A DNA stretch of 60,891 bases from Alphaproteobacteria bacterium (lineage in GTDB: Bacteria > Pseudomonadota > Alphaproteobacteria > M2410): positions 1-60,891 of the forward strand of contig JAUWTJ010000014.1 in the NCBI GenBank assembly GCA_030614785.1. Reading direction: 5' to 3'. The notes under the pieces are model-generated. The model was not told the DNA's origin. It did no database searches and saw only the letters and a program-made list of their open reading frames with translations. The position numbers and the translations under genes are program-made. Positions 1 through 8,767 of this stretch are shown one piece after another (position 1 is the first letter of the stretch; every line of letters starts with the position of its first letter).

Positions 1-120
1 GCAACTTTTCCTGACCGCGAGGTCTTACAAATTGATGCTGGCCCGATTGTCTTCGGTGGTCGCGGTATTCATTGCATGACCCAGCAGCAGCCAAAAGGAA
101 AGGCCCTTCCACCAGATTGA
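1..120 (+). CDS. aguA: Agmatine deiminase, C-terminal 39 residues (partial)
   Basis: The left edge of the window lies inside a gene read in frame 1, with a TGA stop at 118-120. The 39 visible residues contain GGRGIHCMTQQQPK, which matches the C-terminal active-site motif of the agmatine deiminase/peptidyl-arginine deiminase family (GGGxIHCxTQQxP). The cysteine in HCMTQ is the family's catalytic nucleophile, so it is retained. The enzyme hydrolyses agmatine to N-carbamoylputrescine and ammonia, in polyamine synthesis from arginine. A hairpin terminator begins inside the last codons. The rest of the gene is outside the window, so integrity cannot be judged. Confidence 0.8.
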   Translation, partial: ATFPDREVLQIDAGPIVFGGRGIHCMTQQQPKGKALPPD

Positions 121-144
121 TGAAAGGGCCATTTTCCTGTTTTT
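100..144. terminator. Rho-independent terminator, probably bidirectional
   Basis: GGCCCTTcc (102-110) pairs with gAAAGGGCC (122-130) around a loop of about 11 nt. It is followed on the plus strand by a T-rich run (131-144) and on the minus strand by a T/C-rich run. It lies between the plus-strand agmatine deiminase tail and the minus-strand GGDEF gene, so it can serve both. Confidence 0.65.
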
Positions 145-160
145 AACCTGAACTCCGCAG

Positions 161-847
161 TTAAGCTGTCTTGCGAGTCTTGTCTTTGTACATCGACCGG
201 TCAGCGCGGCGCAGCAATTCCTTTGATGTTGAGGTCGGTCCGTACTGCTCAAGGCCAAAGCTTGCTGTGACATCAAGGCGGAGGGTTCCGACCTGTACGG
301 TCAATGGATTGAGCGATCTGCGAACTTCCATGGCGCGGGCGCGGGTGGGAACCTGTTCGGCGCGAACGAACAGAATGGCAAATTCATCGCCGCCAAGTCT
401 TGTGACATAGTCTGTCCGCCTGCAATTGGCATCCAATTTTGCAGCGAGTTGCCGGAGCACCTCATCACCCACTTCATGGCCAAACTCATCGTTGATTTGC
501 TTGAAGTTGTCGATGTCGATATAGGCGAGCATGCCTGTTTCCAGGTAGCGCCGGGCATTGGTCAGGGACAGACGCATGGCTTCCTGAAATCCGCGGCGGT
601 TGAGAAGGCCTGTCAAGGGATCGGAGATCGACAGGTTTTCCAGATGGCCAATGCGCTCACGCTGCTGAGAGATCAACTGCTCGGCTTGTGTCGCGTAATT
701 GAGCATCTTGTTGACGAGATCAAGACTCTCGCCACCAATTTGATCCGGGTCACTTTTAAGCGATTGCATCAGGCGCGTGGCGAGTTGTCCGACGATCGGA
801 TTTTCCTCGTCTGACGGGGCGATTTGTTCCAGTACTGAATTCTGCAT
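161..847 (-). CDS. Diguanylate cyclase (GGDEF domain)
   Basis: A cytoplasmic 228-residue protein predicted to make cyclic di-GMP from two GTP. The N-terminal 70 residues are acidic and helical without a recognisable sensor, and residues about 50-75 look like a short coiled coil leading into the cyclase domain (DPLTGLLNRRGF onward). The active-site loop is a canonical GGDEF. The product-inhibition I-site (RRTD, RxxD five residues upstream) is intact, so the enzyme should be active and feedback-controlled. I chose the ATG at 847 over the GTG at 853 because AGGAGG lies 9 nt before the ATG but only 2-3 nt before the GTG. No EAL domain is present. Its input signal is unknown. Confidence 0.88.
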   Translation of the reverse strand: MQNSVLEQIAPSDEENPIVGQLATRLMQSLKSDPDQIGGESLDLVNKMLNYATQAEQLISQQRERIGHLENLSISDPLTGLLNRRGFQEAMRLSLTNARRYLETGMLAYIDIDNFKQINDEFGHEVGDEVLRQLAAKLDANCRRTDYVTRLGGDEFAILFVRAEQVPTRARAMEVRRSLNPLTVQVGTLRLDVTASFGLEQYGPTSTSKELLRRADRSMYKDKTRKTA

Positions 848-1297
848 AAGCACTTCCTCCTACACTATTATTGACGCACGCCCCTTCACTTCATGTCGCG
901 GAGCGAAAACTCTCCAAAGTGTTTCGCAAGGCTTGTGCCAGGATTGATAACGCAGAAATGTGCAGAAATCAGCCGATTTTGAATCATTGTTAACGGGATT
1001 AAGCGGCAAAGGTTACCAGGCCGGAGTGCCGGTCGGAAAATTCTGCCGCGCGATGGGGAGGGGAATGAAGGGGCAGGCCGAAGGCTTGAGGTCGACGCCA
1101 ACGAGGCATCAAGCGGAGCGAGTTGTAGGGAGTGAAAACCGTACTACTGTCCGCCATATAGGTTCTGATCTGTTTTGTTGGTTTGTGACTGACCACCCTA
1201 TTAGCCGCCGCCTAAGCGGCAGTCACGTCTGTTTCCATGAGCTCACATATTAACTCCGCCCATTCTGACAGTTCAAGAGCAAGCGAAACGCTCTCGC
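848..1297. other. Intergenic region with no gene seen
   Basis: About 450 bases between the start of the GGDEF gene and the end of the Kef-type antiporter gene. The short open frames here have no protein-like character. An imperfect stem-loop can be drawn at 1185-1226: GTGACT/AGTCAC arms enclose an inner GCCGC-CTAA-GCGGC hairpin. It lies downstream of the antiporter stop but has no T-run, so I do not call it a terminator. Confidence 0.5.
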
Positions 1298-2995
1298 CTA
1301 CTCGATAGTCTTCCCGATTTTTTCATAGTCGTCCTCACGAATTTCCCGAAGAATCTCCGAGACGTCAGCAGGCTTGATACCGATAGAGGCCAGCGTAATT
1401 GCTCCTAACTGAAGACTTGCTTCGAGTGCTTCCGGGACGGCCTCCGCCGCGCCCAAGGCCTCAAGCTTTTTCACATGCGTGAGGTCCCTGGCGCGGGCAA
1501 AAACAGGCAAACCCGGTTCCACTTCCTGCAATGCTGAAACAAACTGGTCGGCCACCGCCGGCTGGTCGATGGTAACCACTGCCCCAATAGCCCTCTTTGC
1601 ACCAACTGACTGTAGGACACTGCTCTGACTCGCATCTCCGTAAAACACGTTGTAGCCTAGAGCCCGGCAGGCCGCGGTTCGACGTGCATCCAAATCAAGG
1701 GCCACATTTGAAACTCCGGCTTCGTTGAGCAGTTTGGCAACTGTCTGACCAACTCTGCCAAATCCCAGTATGATGACATGGTCTTCAAGTTCCAGGGTTT
1801 CCCTAAAATCAGCTCCATCTGACGATCCTCTCCCACGCTCCATAAGGATTGACAATTTTTCTCCGGCAATGGCCATAAAGGGAGAGGTCACCATCGTCAG
1901 TGCCACGCTTGTCAGAAGAAGTTGAACAACATCCGGGGCAATGAGGTTGGCTGCGCCCGCTGATAGAAACAGAACAAACCCAAATTCACCGCCCTGAGAA
2001 AGTATAAGGCCGGTGCGAATTGCACTCGATAACGGCTGCTGATAGGCCCAGGTCAACATTGTAATGGTAAGGGACTTGACCACAAGGAGGGCCAGAACAA
2101 TGAGGACGACATCCTCCAGCCGACCTAGAATCAGTGACGTATCAATCGACATGCCCACGGTCATGAAGAACAGGCCAAGCAATACCCCCTTGAAAGGGCG
2201 AATGTCAGATTCAATCTGATGTTTGTATTCCGTTTCGGAAAGCAGGAGGCCCGCAAGGAAAGCCCCAAGTACCATTGAAACGTCCACGAGCGTCAGAAGC
2301 CAGCCTGTGCCAAGGATAACAAGCAGAGTGGTTGCGACAAACACTTCCGGGCTTTGTGTGCCTGCGACAATTCTGAAGGTTGGTCTCAGAACCAGGCTCC
2401 CGATAACGATGACCAGCACCAAAACAACTGTCGCCTCCAAAATAGCAAGGCCCATTGCCACCCAGAATGATTCGTACTCTCCACCAAAGATCGTAATCAG
2501 CATGAGCAGAGGAACAATGGCCAGGTCCTGGAACAAAAGGATGGCGAAGGATGTATTGCCATAGGGCGTTGTCCTTTCCCCCCGTTCTGTCAACAACTGG
2601 AGAACGAAAGCCGTTGACGACAGCGCAAGGCCAGCACCGATGATAATGGCTCCCTCGCGCGATGCTCCCAGGTAACCTGCCGCTCCTCCAATAATCAGGC
2701 CCGTCACAACCACCTGAAGTCCGCCAAGTCCAAAAACCAGTTTGGCAAGGGTACTCAGTCGATCCCGCGAAAACTCAAGACCAATCATAAAAAGAAGAAA
2801 AACAACACCAAACTCGGCCAGTGCATGGGCGCTTTCCGACTCACGGATAACGGCAAGTCCGTATGGGCCAATCAAGGCACCAGCCACGAGATATCCAATA
2901 ATCGGGCTGGTCTTCAGACGCTGGAACGCTGTGACAACAACGATGGCGGCCAGAAGAAAGATCAGAACATCGTATAACAACTCGGGCTGATGCAA
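1298..2995 (-). CDS. CPA2-family monovalent cation:proton antiporter (KefB-like)
   Basis: A 565-residue inner-membrane protein. Residues 1-380 form about 12 hydrophobic segments of the Na+/H+ exchanger (CPA2) fold. They include the NhaP/Kef-like patch PIIGYLVAGALIGP near residue 30 and the LALSSTAFVLQLL helix. Residues about 405-525 form a TrkA-N/RCK domain with the nucleotide-binding loop GFGRVG, which suggests gating by NAD(H), glutathione adducts or another ligand. It probably exchanges K+ or Na+ for H+. The start is TTG, with GGAGGG 8 nt upstream. The Kef-specific ancillary protein KefF/KefG is not adjacent, so the ion and ligand cannot be assigned. Confidence 0.85.
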   Translation of the reverse strand: MHQPELLYDVLIFLLAAIVVVTAFQRLKTSPIIGYLVAGALIGPYGLAVIRESESAHALAEFGVVFLLFMIGLEFSRDRLSTLAKLVFGLGGLQVVVTGLIIGGAAGYLGASREGAIIIGAGLALSSTAFVLQLLTERGERTTPYGNTSFAILLFQDLAIVPLLMLITIFGGEYESFWVAMGLAILEATVVLVLVIVIGSLVLRPTFRIVAGTQSPEVFVATTLLVILGTGWLLTLVDVSMVLGAFLAGLLLSETEYKHQIESDIRPFKGVLLGLFFMTVGMSIDTSLILGRLEDVVLIVLALLVVKSLTITMLTWAYQQPLSSAIRTGLILSQGGEFGFVLFLSAGAANLIAPDVVQLLLTSVALTMVTSPFMAIAGEKLSILMERGRGSSDGADFRETLELEDHVIILGFGRVGQTVAKLLNEAGVSNVALDLDARRTAACRALGYNVFYGDASQSSVLQSVGAKRAIGAVVTIDQPAVADQFVSALQEVEPGLPVFARARDLTHVKKLEALGAAEAVPEALEASLQLGAITLASIGIKPADVSEILREIREDDYEKIGKTIE

Positions 2996-3051
2996 GGAAT
3001 ACCCTCCAACTCAATGCCACGTGCCTGATAGGGACAATAAGGTTCCCGGTT

Positions 3052-3077
3052 TGTCAAGGTGTGGTGTCATTGACACC
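3052..3077 (-). promoter_or_regulatory. Possible promoter -35 and operator palindrome of the antiporter gene
   Basis: On the minus strand, TTGACA (3057-3052) could be a -35 box about 57 nt before the antiporter start. Directly upstream is a perfect 7-bp inverted repeat, GGTGTCA-T-TGACACC (3063-3077). The compact symmetric site next to a -35 box looks like an operator. I see no strong -10 box and cannot name a regulator. Confidence 0.3.
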
Positions 3078-3124
3078 TGTTCTGCCCAGGAAAGGAGGTT
3101 CATATTACCAATTCCGGGCGGGGT

Positions 3125-3262
3125 TCACATTCTCTGCAGGCCGATATTTTTCATTTTCACCGCCAGCTCTGAAATAGATACTTTCATCTGGTCAGGTAAC
3201 AGCTTGTTCACGTCTGCTTTGCGATCCAGGGCTGTTTTTGTCTGAACCGTCGTCGACAGCAC
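3125..3262 (-). CDS. Possible 45-aa small protein or dinB read-through tail
   Basis: Downstream of the dinB stop, in the same reading frame, the sequence stays open for about 54 codons. It encodes a hydrophilic, plausibly helical peptide ending in VNKLLPDQMKVSISELAVKM and a few more residues, then TGA at 3127-3125. The only in-window start is a GTG at 3262 with no well-spaced ribosome-binding site. It could be a small protein, the eroded end of a longer ancestral DinB, or chance. I do not recognise a family. Confidence 0.22.
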   Translation of the reverse strand: MLSTTVQTKTALDRKADVNKLLPDQMKVSISELAVKMKNIGLQRM

Positions 3263-3286
3263 CCTGATTGCGGCAACCGAACAGGT

Positions 3287-4576
3287 TTAGTTCAGGGAGC
3301 TGCGGCCCTTGACGATGGCGTCGTCGCCGAATTTCGCGCGCAGTTTGTCCATGGCGCGTTCGGCCTGGCTGCGGCGTGTGCCGTCGATGTCGATGAGATC
3401 GGGCGGATCGGCGAAATCTGCGTCACACAGATTGGCGAGGCCGACGCCGAGAAGGCGGTAGGGCGTGCCATTGCATTCCTTCTTTAACATATCGGCGCTG
3501 TGTTCGAATATTCTGTTTGCCATGTGTGTTGGTGAGCCGAGCGTGCGGCTGCGAGAAATGGTTTTGAAACTGGCTGTCTTCAGCTTGAGAGTGATGGTCT
3601 CACCGGCCAGGTGTGAGGCTTTGGCTCGTTTGGATACTTTTTCGCACATCTGCCACAGAAGTTTTTCAAGCTTATCGAACGAAGAGATGTCGTCACGAAA
3701 GGTCAGCTCGTTTGATATGCTTTTCATCGGAGAACGCGGGTTGACGACGCGGGTGTCGTCGCCGTGCGCAAGGCGAGACAGACGCAGGCCCATGACGCCA
3801 TATTTCTTTGCTAAAACTGTTTCATCCATTTTTTGAATCTGTCCAATGGTGGTGATGCCGCCCTGGGCCAGGGTTTTTTGAAAGGCCTTGCCGACGCCGT
3901 AGATGATTGAAACAGATTGCTTTGCCAGGAAGTCTGTGGCTTCGGCTTTGCCAATGACAGAGAACCCGCGCGGCTTGTCGAGGTCGGAGGCGATCTTTGC
4001 CAGAAACTTGCAATAGCTCAAACCGACCGAGACCGTCAGCCCGAGGTCGCGCTCTATTTCGGCGGCAAAGGCAGCTATGGTCTCAGCCGCCGTGCGGCCG
4101 TGAAGTCGCTCGGTGCCGGACAGGTCGAGGAAAGCTTCATCTATGGACAAGGGTTCGACCATGGGGGTGAGCGCGCGCATTCGTTCCCGGATTTCCTTCC
4201 CGACAGCGCTGTATTTGCTCATGGTGGGCCGAAGAACAACGGCATCGGGGCATTTTTGCAAGGCCTTGAACATCGGCTGGGCGGAGTGTACGCCGTAGGT
4301 TCGCGCGATATAGCAGGCGGTTGAGACGACGCCTCGTTTTCCCGACCCGCCGACAATCACTGGCTTGTCGGCAAGTTCGGGATTGTCGCGCTTTTCGACC
4401 GAGGCATAAAAGGCGTCACAGTCGACGTGAGCCATGGTGAGGGTGCGGAGTTCTGCGTGAGCGATGAGGCGGGGGCTGCCGCAGGAGGTGCAACGCCTGG
4501 TGTTGCTCAAAGGTTCCAGAGTGAGACACTGACGACAAAGCAGCCCGCCTGGACTTGTTGTGCCATCAACTGTCAT
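3287..4576 (-). CDS. dinB: DNA polymerase IV (Y-family) with N-terminal zinc-ribbon extension
   Basis: A 429-residue translesion polymerase. The Y-family core begins at about residue 48 ([19 protein letters not shown], with the first metal-binding Asp). [12 protein letters not shown] carries the second catalytic Asp-Glu pair, and helix-hairpin-helix and little-finger regions follow. It lacks proofreading and extends past damaged bases. Ahead of the core are about 45 extra residues with C14-x2-C17-x11-C29-x2-C32, a zinc-ribbon pattern absent from E. coli DinB but seen in alphaproteobacterial relatives. The C-terminus has no clear beta-clamp box. The ATG overlaps the end of the upstream fructokinase gene by 11 bp, so the two are probably cotranscribed. 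No LexA box was identified. Confidence 0.92.
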   Translation of the reverse strand: MTVDGTTSPGGLLCRQCLTLEPLSNTRRCTSCGSPRLIAHAELRTLTMAHVDCDAFYASVEKRDNPELADKPVIVGGSGKRGVVSTACYIARTYGVHSAQPMFKALQKCPDAVVLRPTMSKYSAVGKEIRERMRALTPMVEPLSIDEAFLDLSGTERLHGRTAAETIAAFAAEIERDLGLTVSVGLSYCKFLAKIASDLDKPRGFSVIGKAEATDFLAKQSVSIIYGVGKAFQKTLAQGGITTIGQIQKMDETVLAKKYGVMGLRLSRLAHGDDTRVVNPRSPMKSISNELTFRDDISSFDKLEKLLWQMCEKVSKRAKASHLAGETITLKLKTASFKTISRSRTLGSPTHMANRIFEHSADMLKKECNGTPYRLLGVGLANLCDADFADPPDLIDIDGTRRSQAERAMDKLRAKFGDDAIVKGRSSLN

Positions 4577-5486
4577 TGGGGCTGACGTCCTCTAGCGGCC
4601 AAAGCCAGGCCGCGCCGCGCACGCCGCTTGAATCGCCGTGGATATTTTTTCTCAGCCGAATGATCGGATCCTCGCTCATTACATGAGGAACCATCTTGTC
4701 CGGCACGTTGTCATAGAGATGTGCGATATTCGACATGCCGCCGCCAAGCACGATGACATCCGGGTCGAAAATATTGACTACAACAGCCAGCGCGCGCGCC
4801 ATGCGGTCTTCATAGGCCGTCAGGGCTCGCAGAGCTGCCTGATCGCCATCTTCAGCTGCGGCGCAAATCTCCTCTGCTGTCAGATTGTTTCCGGTGCGCG
4901 CGGCAAAGTCTCTGGCGAAACCGGGTCCCGAGAGCCACGTTTCGATGCAGCCCGTCCTGCCGCAATAACATTGCGGGCCGGGATGTTCCTCAGACGTTGG
5001 TGCGGGCAGAGGATTGTGGCCCCACTCACCGGCGATCCGGTTTGCGCCCTGCAAGGGGCGGCCATGAACGACGAGCCCGCCGCCACATCCGGTCCCGACA
5101 ATGACGCCAAACACTGTGTCAAAGCCTTGTCCTGCGCCGTCGACAGCCTCTGAAAGGGCAAAGCAATTGGCGTCATTCTGCAGCCTGACCGGGCGTTCAA
5201 GCAGGCGCTCGAGATCCTTGTCCATGGGGCGGCCATTGAGCCAGACAGAATTGGCGTTCTTGATCAGGCCGGTTCGCGCGTCAATGGCGCCCGGCATGCC
5301 GATGCCGACGGTGCCGCTCTGCCTGGTTGTTTCTTCCAGATCGTGGATCAGGGCCTGAATTGCCTCAAGGGTCGCGTCGTAGTCATGTTGCGGAGTTGCC
5401 TCGCGCTTTCGGCCAAGTTCGCGGCCTTCATCGCCCAGAGCAATGGCCTCGATCTTTGTGCCGCCAACATCAACGCCCAGTCTCAT
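4566..5486 (-). CDS. mak: ROK-family fructokinase (Mak-like)
   Basis: A cytoplasmic sugar kinase of 306 residues, the usual ROK length. It opens with the phosphate-binding loop [23 protein letters not shown] and [13 protein letters not shown] follow, then the ROK zinc site (EWGHNP ... [10 protein letters not shown]), and it ends with [15 protein letters not shown]. These stretches are close to E. coli Mak (YajF), the manno(fructo)kinase, so ATP-dependent phosphorylation of fructose to fructose-6-phosphate is the best guess. Glucose or mannose are also possible. It lies between a HAD-phosphatase gene and dinB on the same strand with almost no gaps. No sugar transporter is nearby. Confidence 0.88.
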   Translation of the reverse strand: MRLGVDVGGTKIEAIALGDEGRELGRKREATPQHDYDATLEAIQALIHDLEETTRQSGTVGIGMPGAIDARTGLIKNANSVWLNGRPMDKDLERLLERPVRLQNDANCFALSEAVDGAGQGFDTVFGVIVGTGCGGGLVVHGRPLQGANRIAGEWGHNPLPAPTSEEHPGPQCYCGRTGCIETWLSGPGFARDFAARTGNNLTAEEICAAAEDGDQAALRALTAYEDRMARALAVVVNIFDPDVIVLGGGMSNIAHLYDNVPDKMVPHVMSEDPIIRLRKNIHGDSSGVRGAAWLWPLEDVSPNDS

Positions 5487-5495
5487 GGTCCTGCT

Positions 5496-6167
5496 CTATC
5501 CTCGCGCCCTGGCTATAGTCTCTTCAATGACCCTTTGAGCTTCAACCCAGTCGTCGATCCGATGGTCACAGTCGGGGGCGGGGCCAAGCAATTTTGCCAG
5601 GCGGATGTCCCCGATAAAGTGAATGATCGTGGCGTGTGGAACGCCGCGGCGGACGGACGAAATATTGGGCGGCAGGTCATCCAGAAAAAACACAGGATCA
5701 CCGGTCCGTTCTGACAGCGCTGCTGCCGCCGCGCCCTTGGCACCGTCGTTGGCGACAACAGGATAGGACATGTTGTGGCGTTCCAGCGCCGCCAAGCGGT
5801 CTTCGCGGTGCTCTTCTGGCATATTGGTAAGAATAATAATCTGGGCGTGGCGGGCAAGGGCTGCCAGAGCCTCGGCGGCTCCGGGCACGGGTGACATATC
5901 ACGGGTCGAGGTGGCAAAGAAATCGGCCAGCAAGTCCTTCATTCCGCTGGCGGGGAAGGGAACCTTCGTTTCCTTGTGTTTGATGTTTCCCGTAATCGCA
6001 AAGCTTTGAAGGTCGAGATAGTGATCCCGGGTGTCCAGATAGTGCTCAAGAGAGCGGACAAATTCAAACAGCACCTCGTCGGCATCGCAAATGACCAGCG
6101 GGCGGCTAGAATCGAGCTCTATTTCATCAATTTGGCTGCGAACCGAATCAGTCAGGATTCCGGGCAT
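5496..6167 (-). CDS. HAD-superfamily hydrolase
   Basis: A 223-residue cytoplasmic phosphatase-like protein. HAD motif I is VICDADEVLFEF (residues about 17-28), motif II is the Thr of IIILTNMP, the conserved Lys is in GAKGAAA, and motif IV is the acidic pair in FFLDDLPPN. The cap is a small helical insert after motif I. The substrate is unknown; it may be a sugar phosphate, since the next gene is a fructokinase. The open frame reaches back to 6422, but residues before MPGILTDS are an antisense-like, Arg/Trp-rich shadow of the DUF3572 gene, so I start at 6167. It lies 13 bp after the DUF3572 stop. Confidence 0.82.
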   Translation of the reverse strand: MPGILTDSVRSQIDEIELDSSRPLVICDADEVLFEFVRSLEHYLDTRDHYLDLQSFAITGNIKHKETKVPFPASGMKDLLADFFATSTRDMSPVPGAAEALAALARHAQIIILTNMPEEHREDRLAALERHNMSYPVVANDGAKGAAAAALSERTGDPVFFLDDLPPNISSVRRGVPHATIIHFIGDIRLAKLLGPAPDCDHRIDDWVEAQRVIEETIARARG

Positions 6168-6180
6168 TCTGCTTTTCCTG

Positions 6181-6456
6181 TTACCATATGCCCGAGGTCG
6201 CCCCGGGTAGTGCAATGCGAGCCCGCATGGGTAATTCCGGTTCGAGCTGGCAGGCCTCACAGAACGCCATGGTTCGCTGGTCGTTGTCCAGAATGAAGTC
6301 CAGAAGCGCGCCAAGGACCTGGGGATCGCCCGCACCCTGGCGCAAATCCTCAGGGCCCATGCCGGTTTGAGCCTGAAGCGCGGAAAAAATCGCGTCGTCG
6401 GCCACGATAAATCCGAGCGCATCCAGGGCTATGGTTTCGGCCTGTTGGAGCTGCAT
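6181..6456 (-). CDS. DUF3572 family protein
   Basis: A 91-residue acidic helical protein beginning MQLQQAETIALDALGFIVAD and containing the pattern QVLGALLDFILDNDQ followed by AFCEACQLEPE. This matches the small alphaproteobacterial DUF3572 family, often encoded just upstream of divK in divergent orientation, as here. Its function is unknown. It appears to be the first gene of a minus-strand run DUF3572-HAD-mak-dinB with spacings of 13, 9 and -11 bp. Confidence 0.8.
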   Translation of the reverse strand: MQLQQAETIALDALGFIVADDAIFSALQAQTGMGPEDLRQGAGDPQVLGALLDFILDNDQRTMAFCEACQLEPELPMRARIALPGATSGIW

Positions 6457-6541
6457 TTGGGAGGTCCTTCCCGGTTTGTTTGATGCTTTGGCGGCTATTT
6501 ACAAATCATACCGTGTGATTGGCACCGTCTGGCGCAAGCTT

Positions 6542-6557
6542 TAAACAAAAGATTAAC
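6542..6557 (+). promoter_or_regulatory. Possible CtrA-binding site upstream of divK
   Basis: TAAA-N7-TTAAC resembles the CtrA consensus TTAA-N7-TTAAC with one mismatch, 71 bp before the divK ATG. CtrA control of divK is known in Caulobacter. Assignment here rests on sequence resemblance alone. Confidence 0.33.
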
Positions 6558-6627
6558 GTTATTCTGCAAGTATTGGACGAACAAAGTGCCTGATTCAGGC
6601 ATACCGGAATCCGGAGAAGTTTATCCT

Positions 6628-6993
6628 ATGACGAAAACTGTCCTCATTGTCGAAGATAATGAACTGAATATGAAGCTTTTCCACGACTTGTTGGATGCTC
6701 ACGGTATCGGGACGCTCCAGACCAGCGATGGTATGGAGGCCCTGGAAATTGCCCGTAAGCATCATCCTGATTTGATTCTGATGGATATCCAGCTGCCCGA
6801 GGTTTCGGGTCTGGAAGTCACGAAATGGATCAAGGAGGATGAAACCTTGTCGTCCATTCCTATAGTGGCGGTTACGGCGTTCGCAATGAAGGGGGACGAG
6901 GAGAAAATCCGTGAAGGGGGGTGCGAGGCCTATATCGCAAAGCCCATCTCGGTAACCGAATTCATGGATACTGTAAGAAAGTTCCTGAACTAG
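6628..6993 (+). CDS. divK: Single-domain response regulator DivK
   Basis: A 121-residue stand-alone receiver domain with the acidic pocket E9-D10, phosphoacceptor D53 in LILMDIQLP, the conserved Thr in VAVTAFA, and Lys in YIAKPIS. In alphaproteobacteria DivK relays phosphorylation between the DivJ/PleC histidine kinases and the CckA-CtrA pathway and so controls asymmetric division. The ATG at 6628 has GGAGAAG about 9 nt upstream, and extending to 6586 adds an unrelated leader. It is followed 30 bp later by pleD, the conserved divK-pleD pair. Confidence 0.95.
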   Translation: MTKTVLIVEDNELNMKLFHDLLDAHGIGTLQTSDGMEALEIARKHHPDLILMDIQLPEVSGLEVTKWIKEDETLSSIPIVAVTAFAMKGDEEKIREGGCEAYIAKPISVTEFMDTVRKFLN

Positions 6994-7023
6994 GCCGACC
7001 TCGATGACAAGGTAAGGTTTTAG

Positions 7024-8397
7024 ATGTCTGCACGTGTGCTGGTTGTCGATGACATTTTAGCTAATGTGAAGCTACTGGAAGCGAAGCTGACCTCGGAATA
7101 TTTCGAGGTCATCACCGCTCTCGACGGACCGTCCGCGCTTGAAGTGATCGAGGCGGAAATGCCGGATATTATCCTGCTGGATGTCATGATGCCGGGCATG
7201 GATGGTTTTGAGGTTTGCCGGCGGATCAAGGCAAATCCCGTTACCGAACATATCCCTGTTGTTATGGTCACCGCCCTTGATCAGGCGTCGGACCGCGTAT
7301 CCGGCATTGAGGCTGGCGCCGATGATTTTCTGACAAAACCTGTGAATGACATTGCGCTCATGGCGCGGGTCAAGGGGCTTGTCCGTCTCAAGGTTATGAT
7401 GGACGAGCTTCGTATGCGCGAAGCGACTGGCGAGACTATCGGGATTGATCTTGCCGGAGACGGCAACCCTGATGAACTGGCCGGAAAGGGCGAGCTTCTT
7501 CTCGTTGAAGAGCGGCGCATTGGCGCCCAGAAGATCACCGAGACGCTTTCGGACCTGTACAATATTACCATCCAGACGACCCTTGAGGGATGCAACAAGG
7601 CGATGGATGAAAAGGACTATGACCTCGTGCTGGTCAATCTTTCGGTTCAGGGCTTTGACGGGCTGAGGCTGTGTTCGCATATCCGATCCAGGGAAATCAC
7701 TCGCAATGTGCCCATTCTGGTGATTGTCGATGACGGAGACACGCCGCGCCTTGTGAAGGCCCTTGAAATCGGGGTCAACGATTATGTTCAGCGGCCTATC
7801 GATCGCAATGAACTTTTTGCCCGTGGAAAAACCCAGCTGCGCCGCAAGCGGTTTGCTGATCGCCTGCGCAATAACTTTCACAAGAGCATTGAAATGGCGA
7901 TCAGTGACCCGCTCACTGGTCTTTATAATCGTCGCTATATGTTGAGCCATCTTGAGACGATTATGCGTGAAAATGCGACCACCCGCAAAACCGTCTCTTA
8001 TATTATCGTCGATATTGACTACTTCAAGTCAGTCAATGATGAACATGGCCATGATGTGGGCGATGAGGTTCTCAAGCAGTTTGGTGTGCGCATTCAGAAT
8101 AATATTCGCGGTGCGGATCTTGCGTGCCGCTACGGCGGTGAGGAATTCGTCATCGTTATGCCGGATACGGATCTTTCGTTCGCCTTGATGGTCGCCGAGC
8201 GGCTGCGTCTCTATGTGGCGGATCAGCCCTTTGAACTCGAGATCGGCCCCAAAAAGCTCAATCTTACGATCAGTATTGGCGTTGCCTGCAGCGAAACGTC
8301 AGATGAAACGCCTGCCGAGTTGATGCGCCGGGCAGATCAGGCCCTCTACCGCGCCAAACGCGATGGCCGCAACCGGGTGGTGACGGACGCCGCCTGA
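7024..8397 (+). CDS. pleD: Diguanylate cyclase response regulator PleD
   Basis: A 457-residue protein with two receiver domains and a GGDEF-family cyclase. REC1 (residues 1-120) has the D9-D10 pair and phosphoacceptor D53 (LLDVMMP). REC2 (about 155-270) is degenerate: the acidic pocket reads VEERR and the expected phosphoacceptor site reads LVLVNLSVQ, with Asn for Asp, so it acts as the dimerisation adaptor as in Caulobacter PleD. The cyclase domain starts at DPLTGLYNRRYM, carries GGEEF at 371-375 and an intact RxxD I-site (362-365). It makes c-di-GMP on phosphorylation and feeds polar development. It is probably cotranscribed with divK. Confidence 0.95.
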   Translation: MSARVLVVDDILANVKLLEAKLTSEYFEVITALDGPSALEVIEAEMPDIILLDVMMPGMDGFEVCRRIKANPVTEHIPVVMVTALDQASDRVSGIEAGADDFLTKPVNDIALMARVKGLVRLKVMMDELRMREATGETIGIDLAGDGNPDELAGKGELLLVEERRIGAQKITETLSDLYNITIQTTLEGCNKAMDEKDYDLVLVNLSVQGFDGLRLCSHIRSREITRNVPILVIVDDGDTPRLVKALEIGVNDYVQRPIDRNELFARGKTQLRRKRFADRLRNNFHKSIEMAISDPLTGLYNRRYMLSHLETIMRENATTRKTVSYIIVDIDYFKSVNDEHGHDVGDEVLKQFGVRIQNNIRGADLACRYGGEEFVIVMPDTDLSFALMVAERLRLYVADQPFELEIGPKKLNLTISIGVACSETSDETPAELMRRADQALYRAKRDGRNRVVTDAA

Positions 8398-8418
8398 AGC
8401 GATCTTCCAAATCTCAAC

Positions 8419-8451
8419 AAAAAACGCCGCCTCACTTGAGACGGCGTTTTT
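8419..8451. terminator. Bidirectional Rho-independent terminator between pleD and rpmG
   Basis: AAAAACGCCGCCTCA (8419-8433) pairs almost perfectly with TGAGACGGCGTTTTT (8437-8451) around a tiny loop. A-run and T-run flank the GC stem, so it can stop transcripts from both convergent genes. Confidence 0.85.
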
Positions 8452-8474
8452 GTATTCTCATGTGAAGGCGATCC

Positions 8475-8642
8475 TTATTTGATCTTGCCTTCCTTGAATT
8501 CCACGTGCTTGCGCACAACCGGATCATATTTGCGAGCGGTCATCTTCTCGGTCATGGTCCGTGAATTCTTCTTGGTGACGTAAAAATAACCGGTCCCGGC
8601 CGTGCTATTCAAACGGATTTTTACTGTGGTCGCCTTGGCCAT
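8475..8642 (-). CDS. rpmG: 50S ribosomal protein L33
   Basis: A 55-residue basic protein beginning [19 protein letters not shown] and continuing through [10 protein letters not shown] to the C-terminal VEFKEGKIK. This is the length and pattern of bacterial L33. It is a large-subunit protein near the tRNA E site. This is the zinc-free (C-) form: it has no CxxC pairs. The gene is too short for common ORF cut-offs. It converges on pleD across the terminator at 8419-8451, an arrangement conserved in many alphaproteobacteria. Confidence 0.95.
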   Translation of the reverse strand: MAKATTVKIRLNSTAGTGYFYVTKKNSRTMTEKMTARKYDPVVRKHVEFKEGKIK

Positions 8643-8767
8643 CTGGTTCCAACTCCGCTGTGAGCGCGGTGTTCCGCGCTGTTTCTAACTTGTTTTGCTC
8701 TTTATGAGGCGCGGAACATACGGTTTTCGGCGGCAAAGTCAAGCGCAGCGGATCGGCTCCCCGGTTT

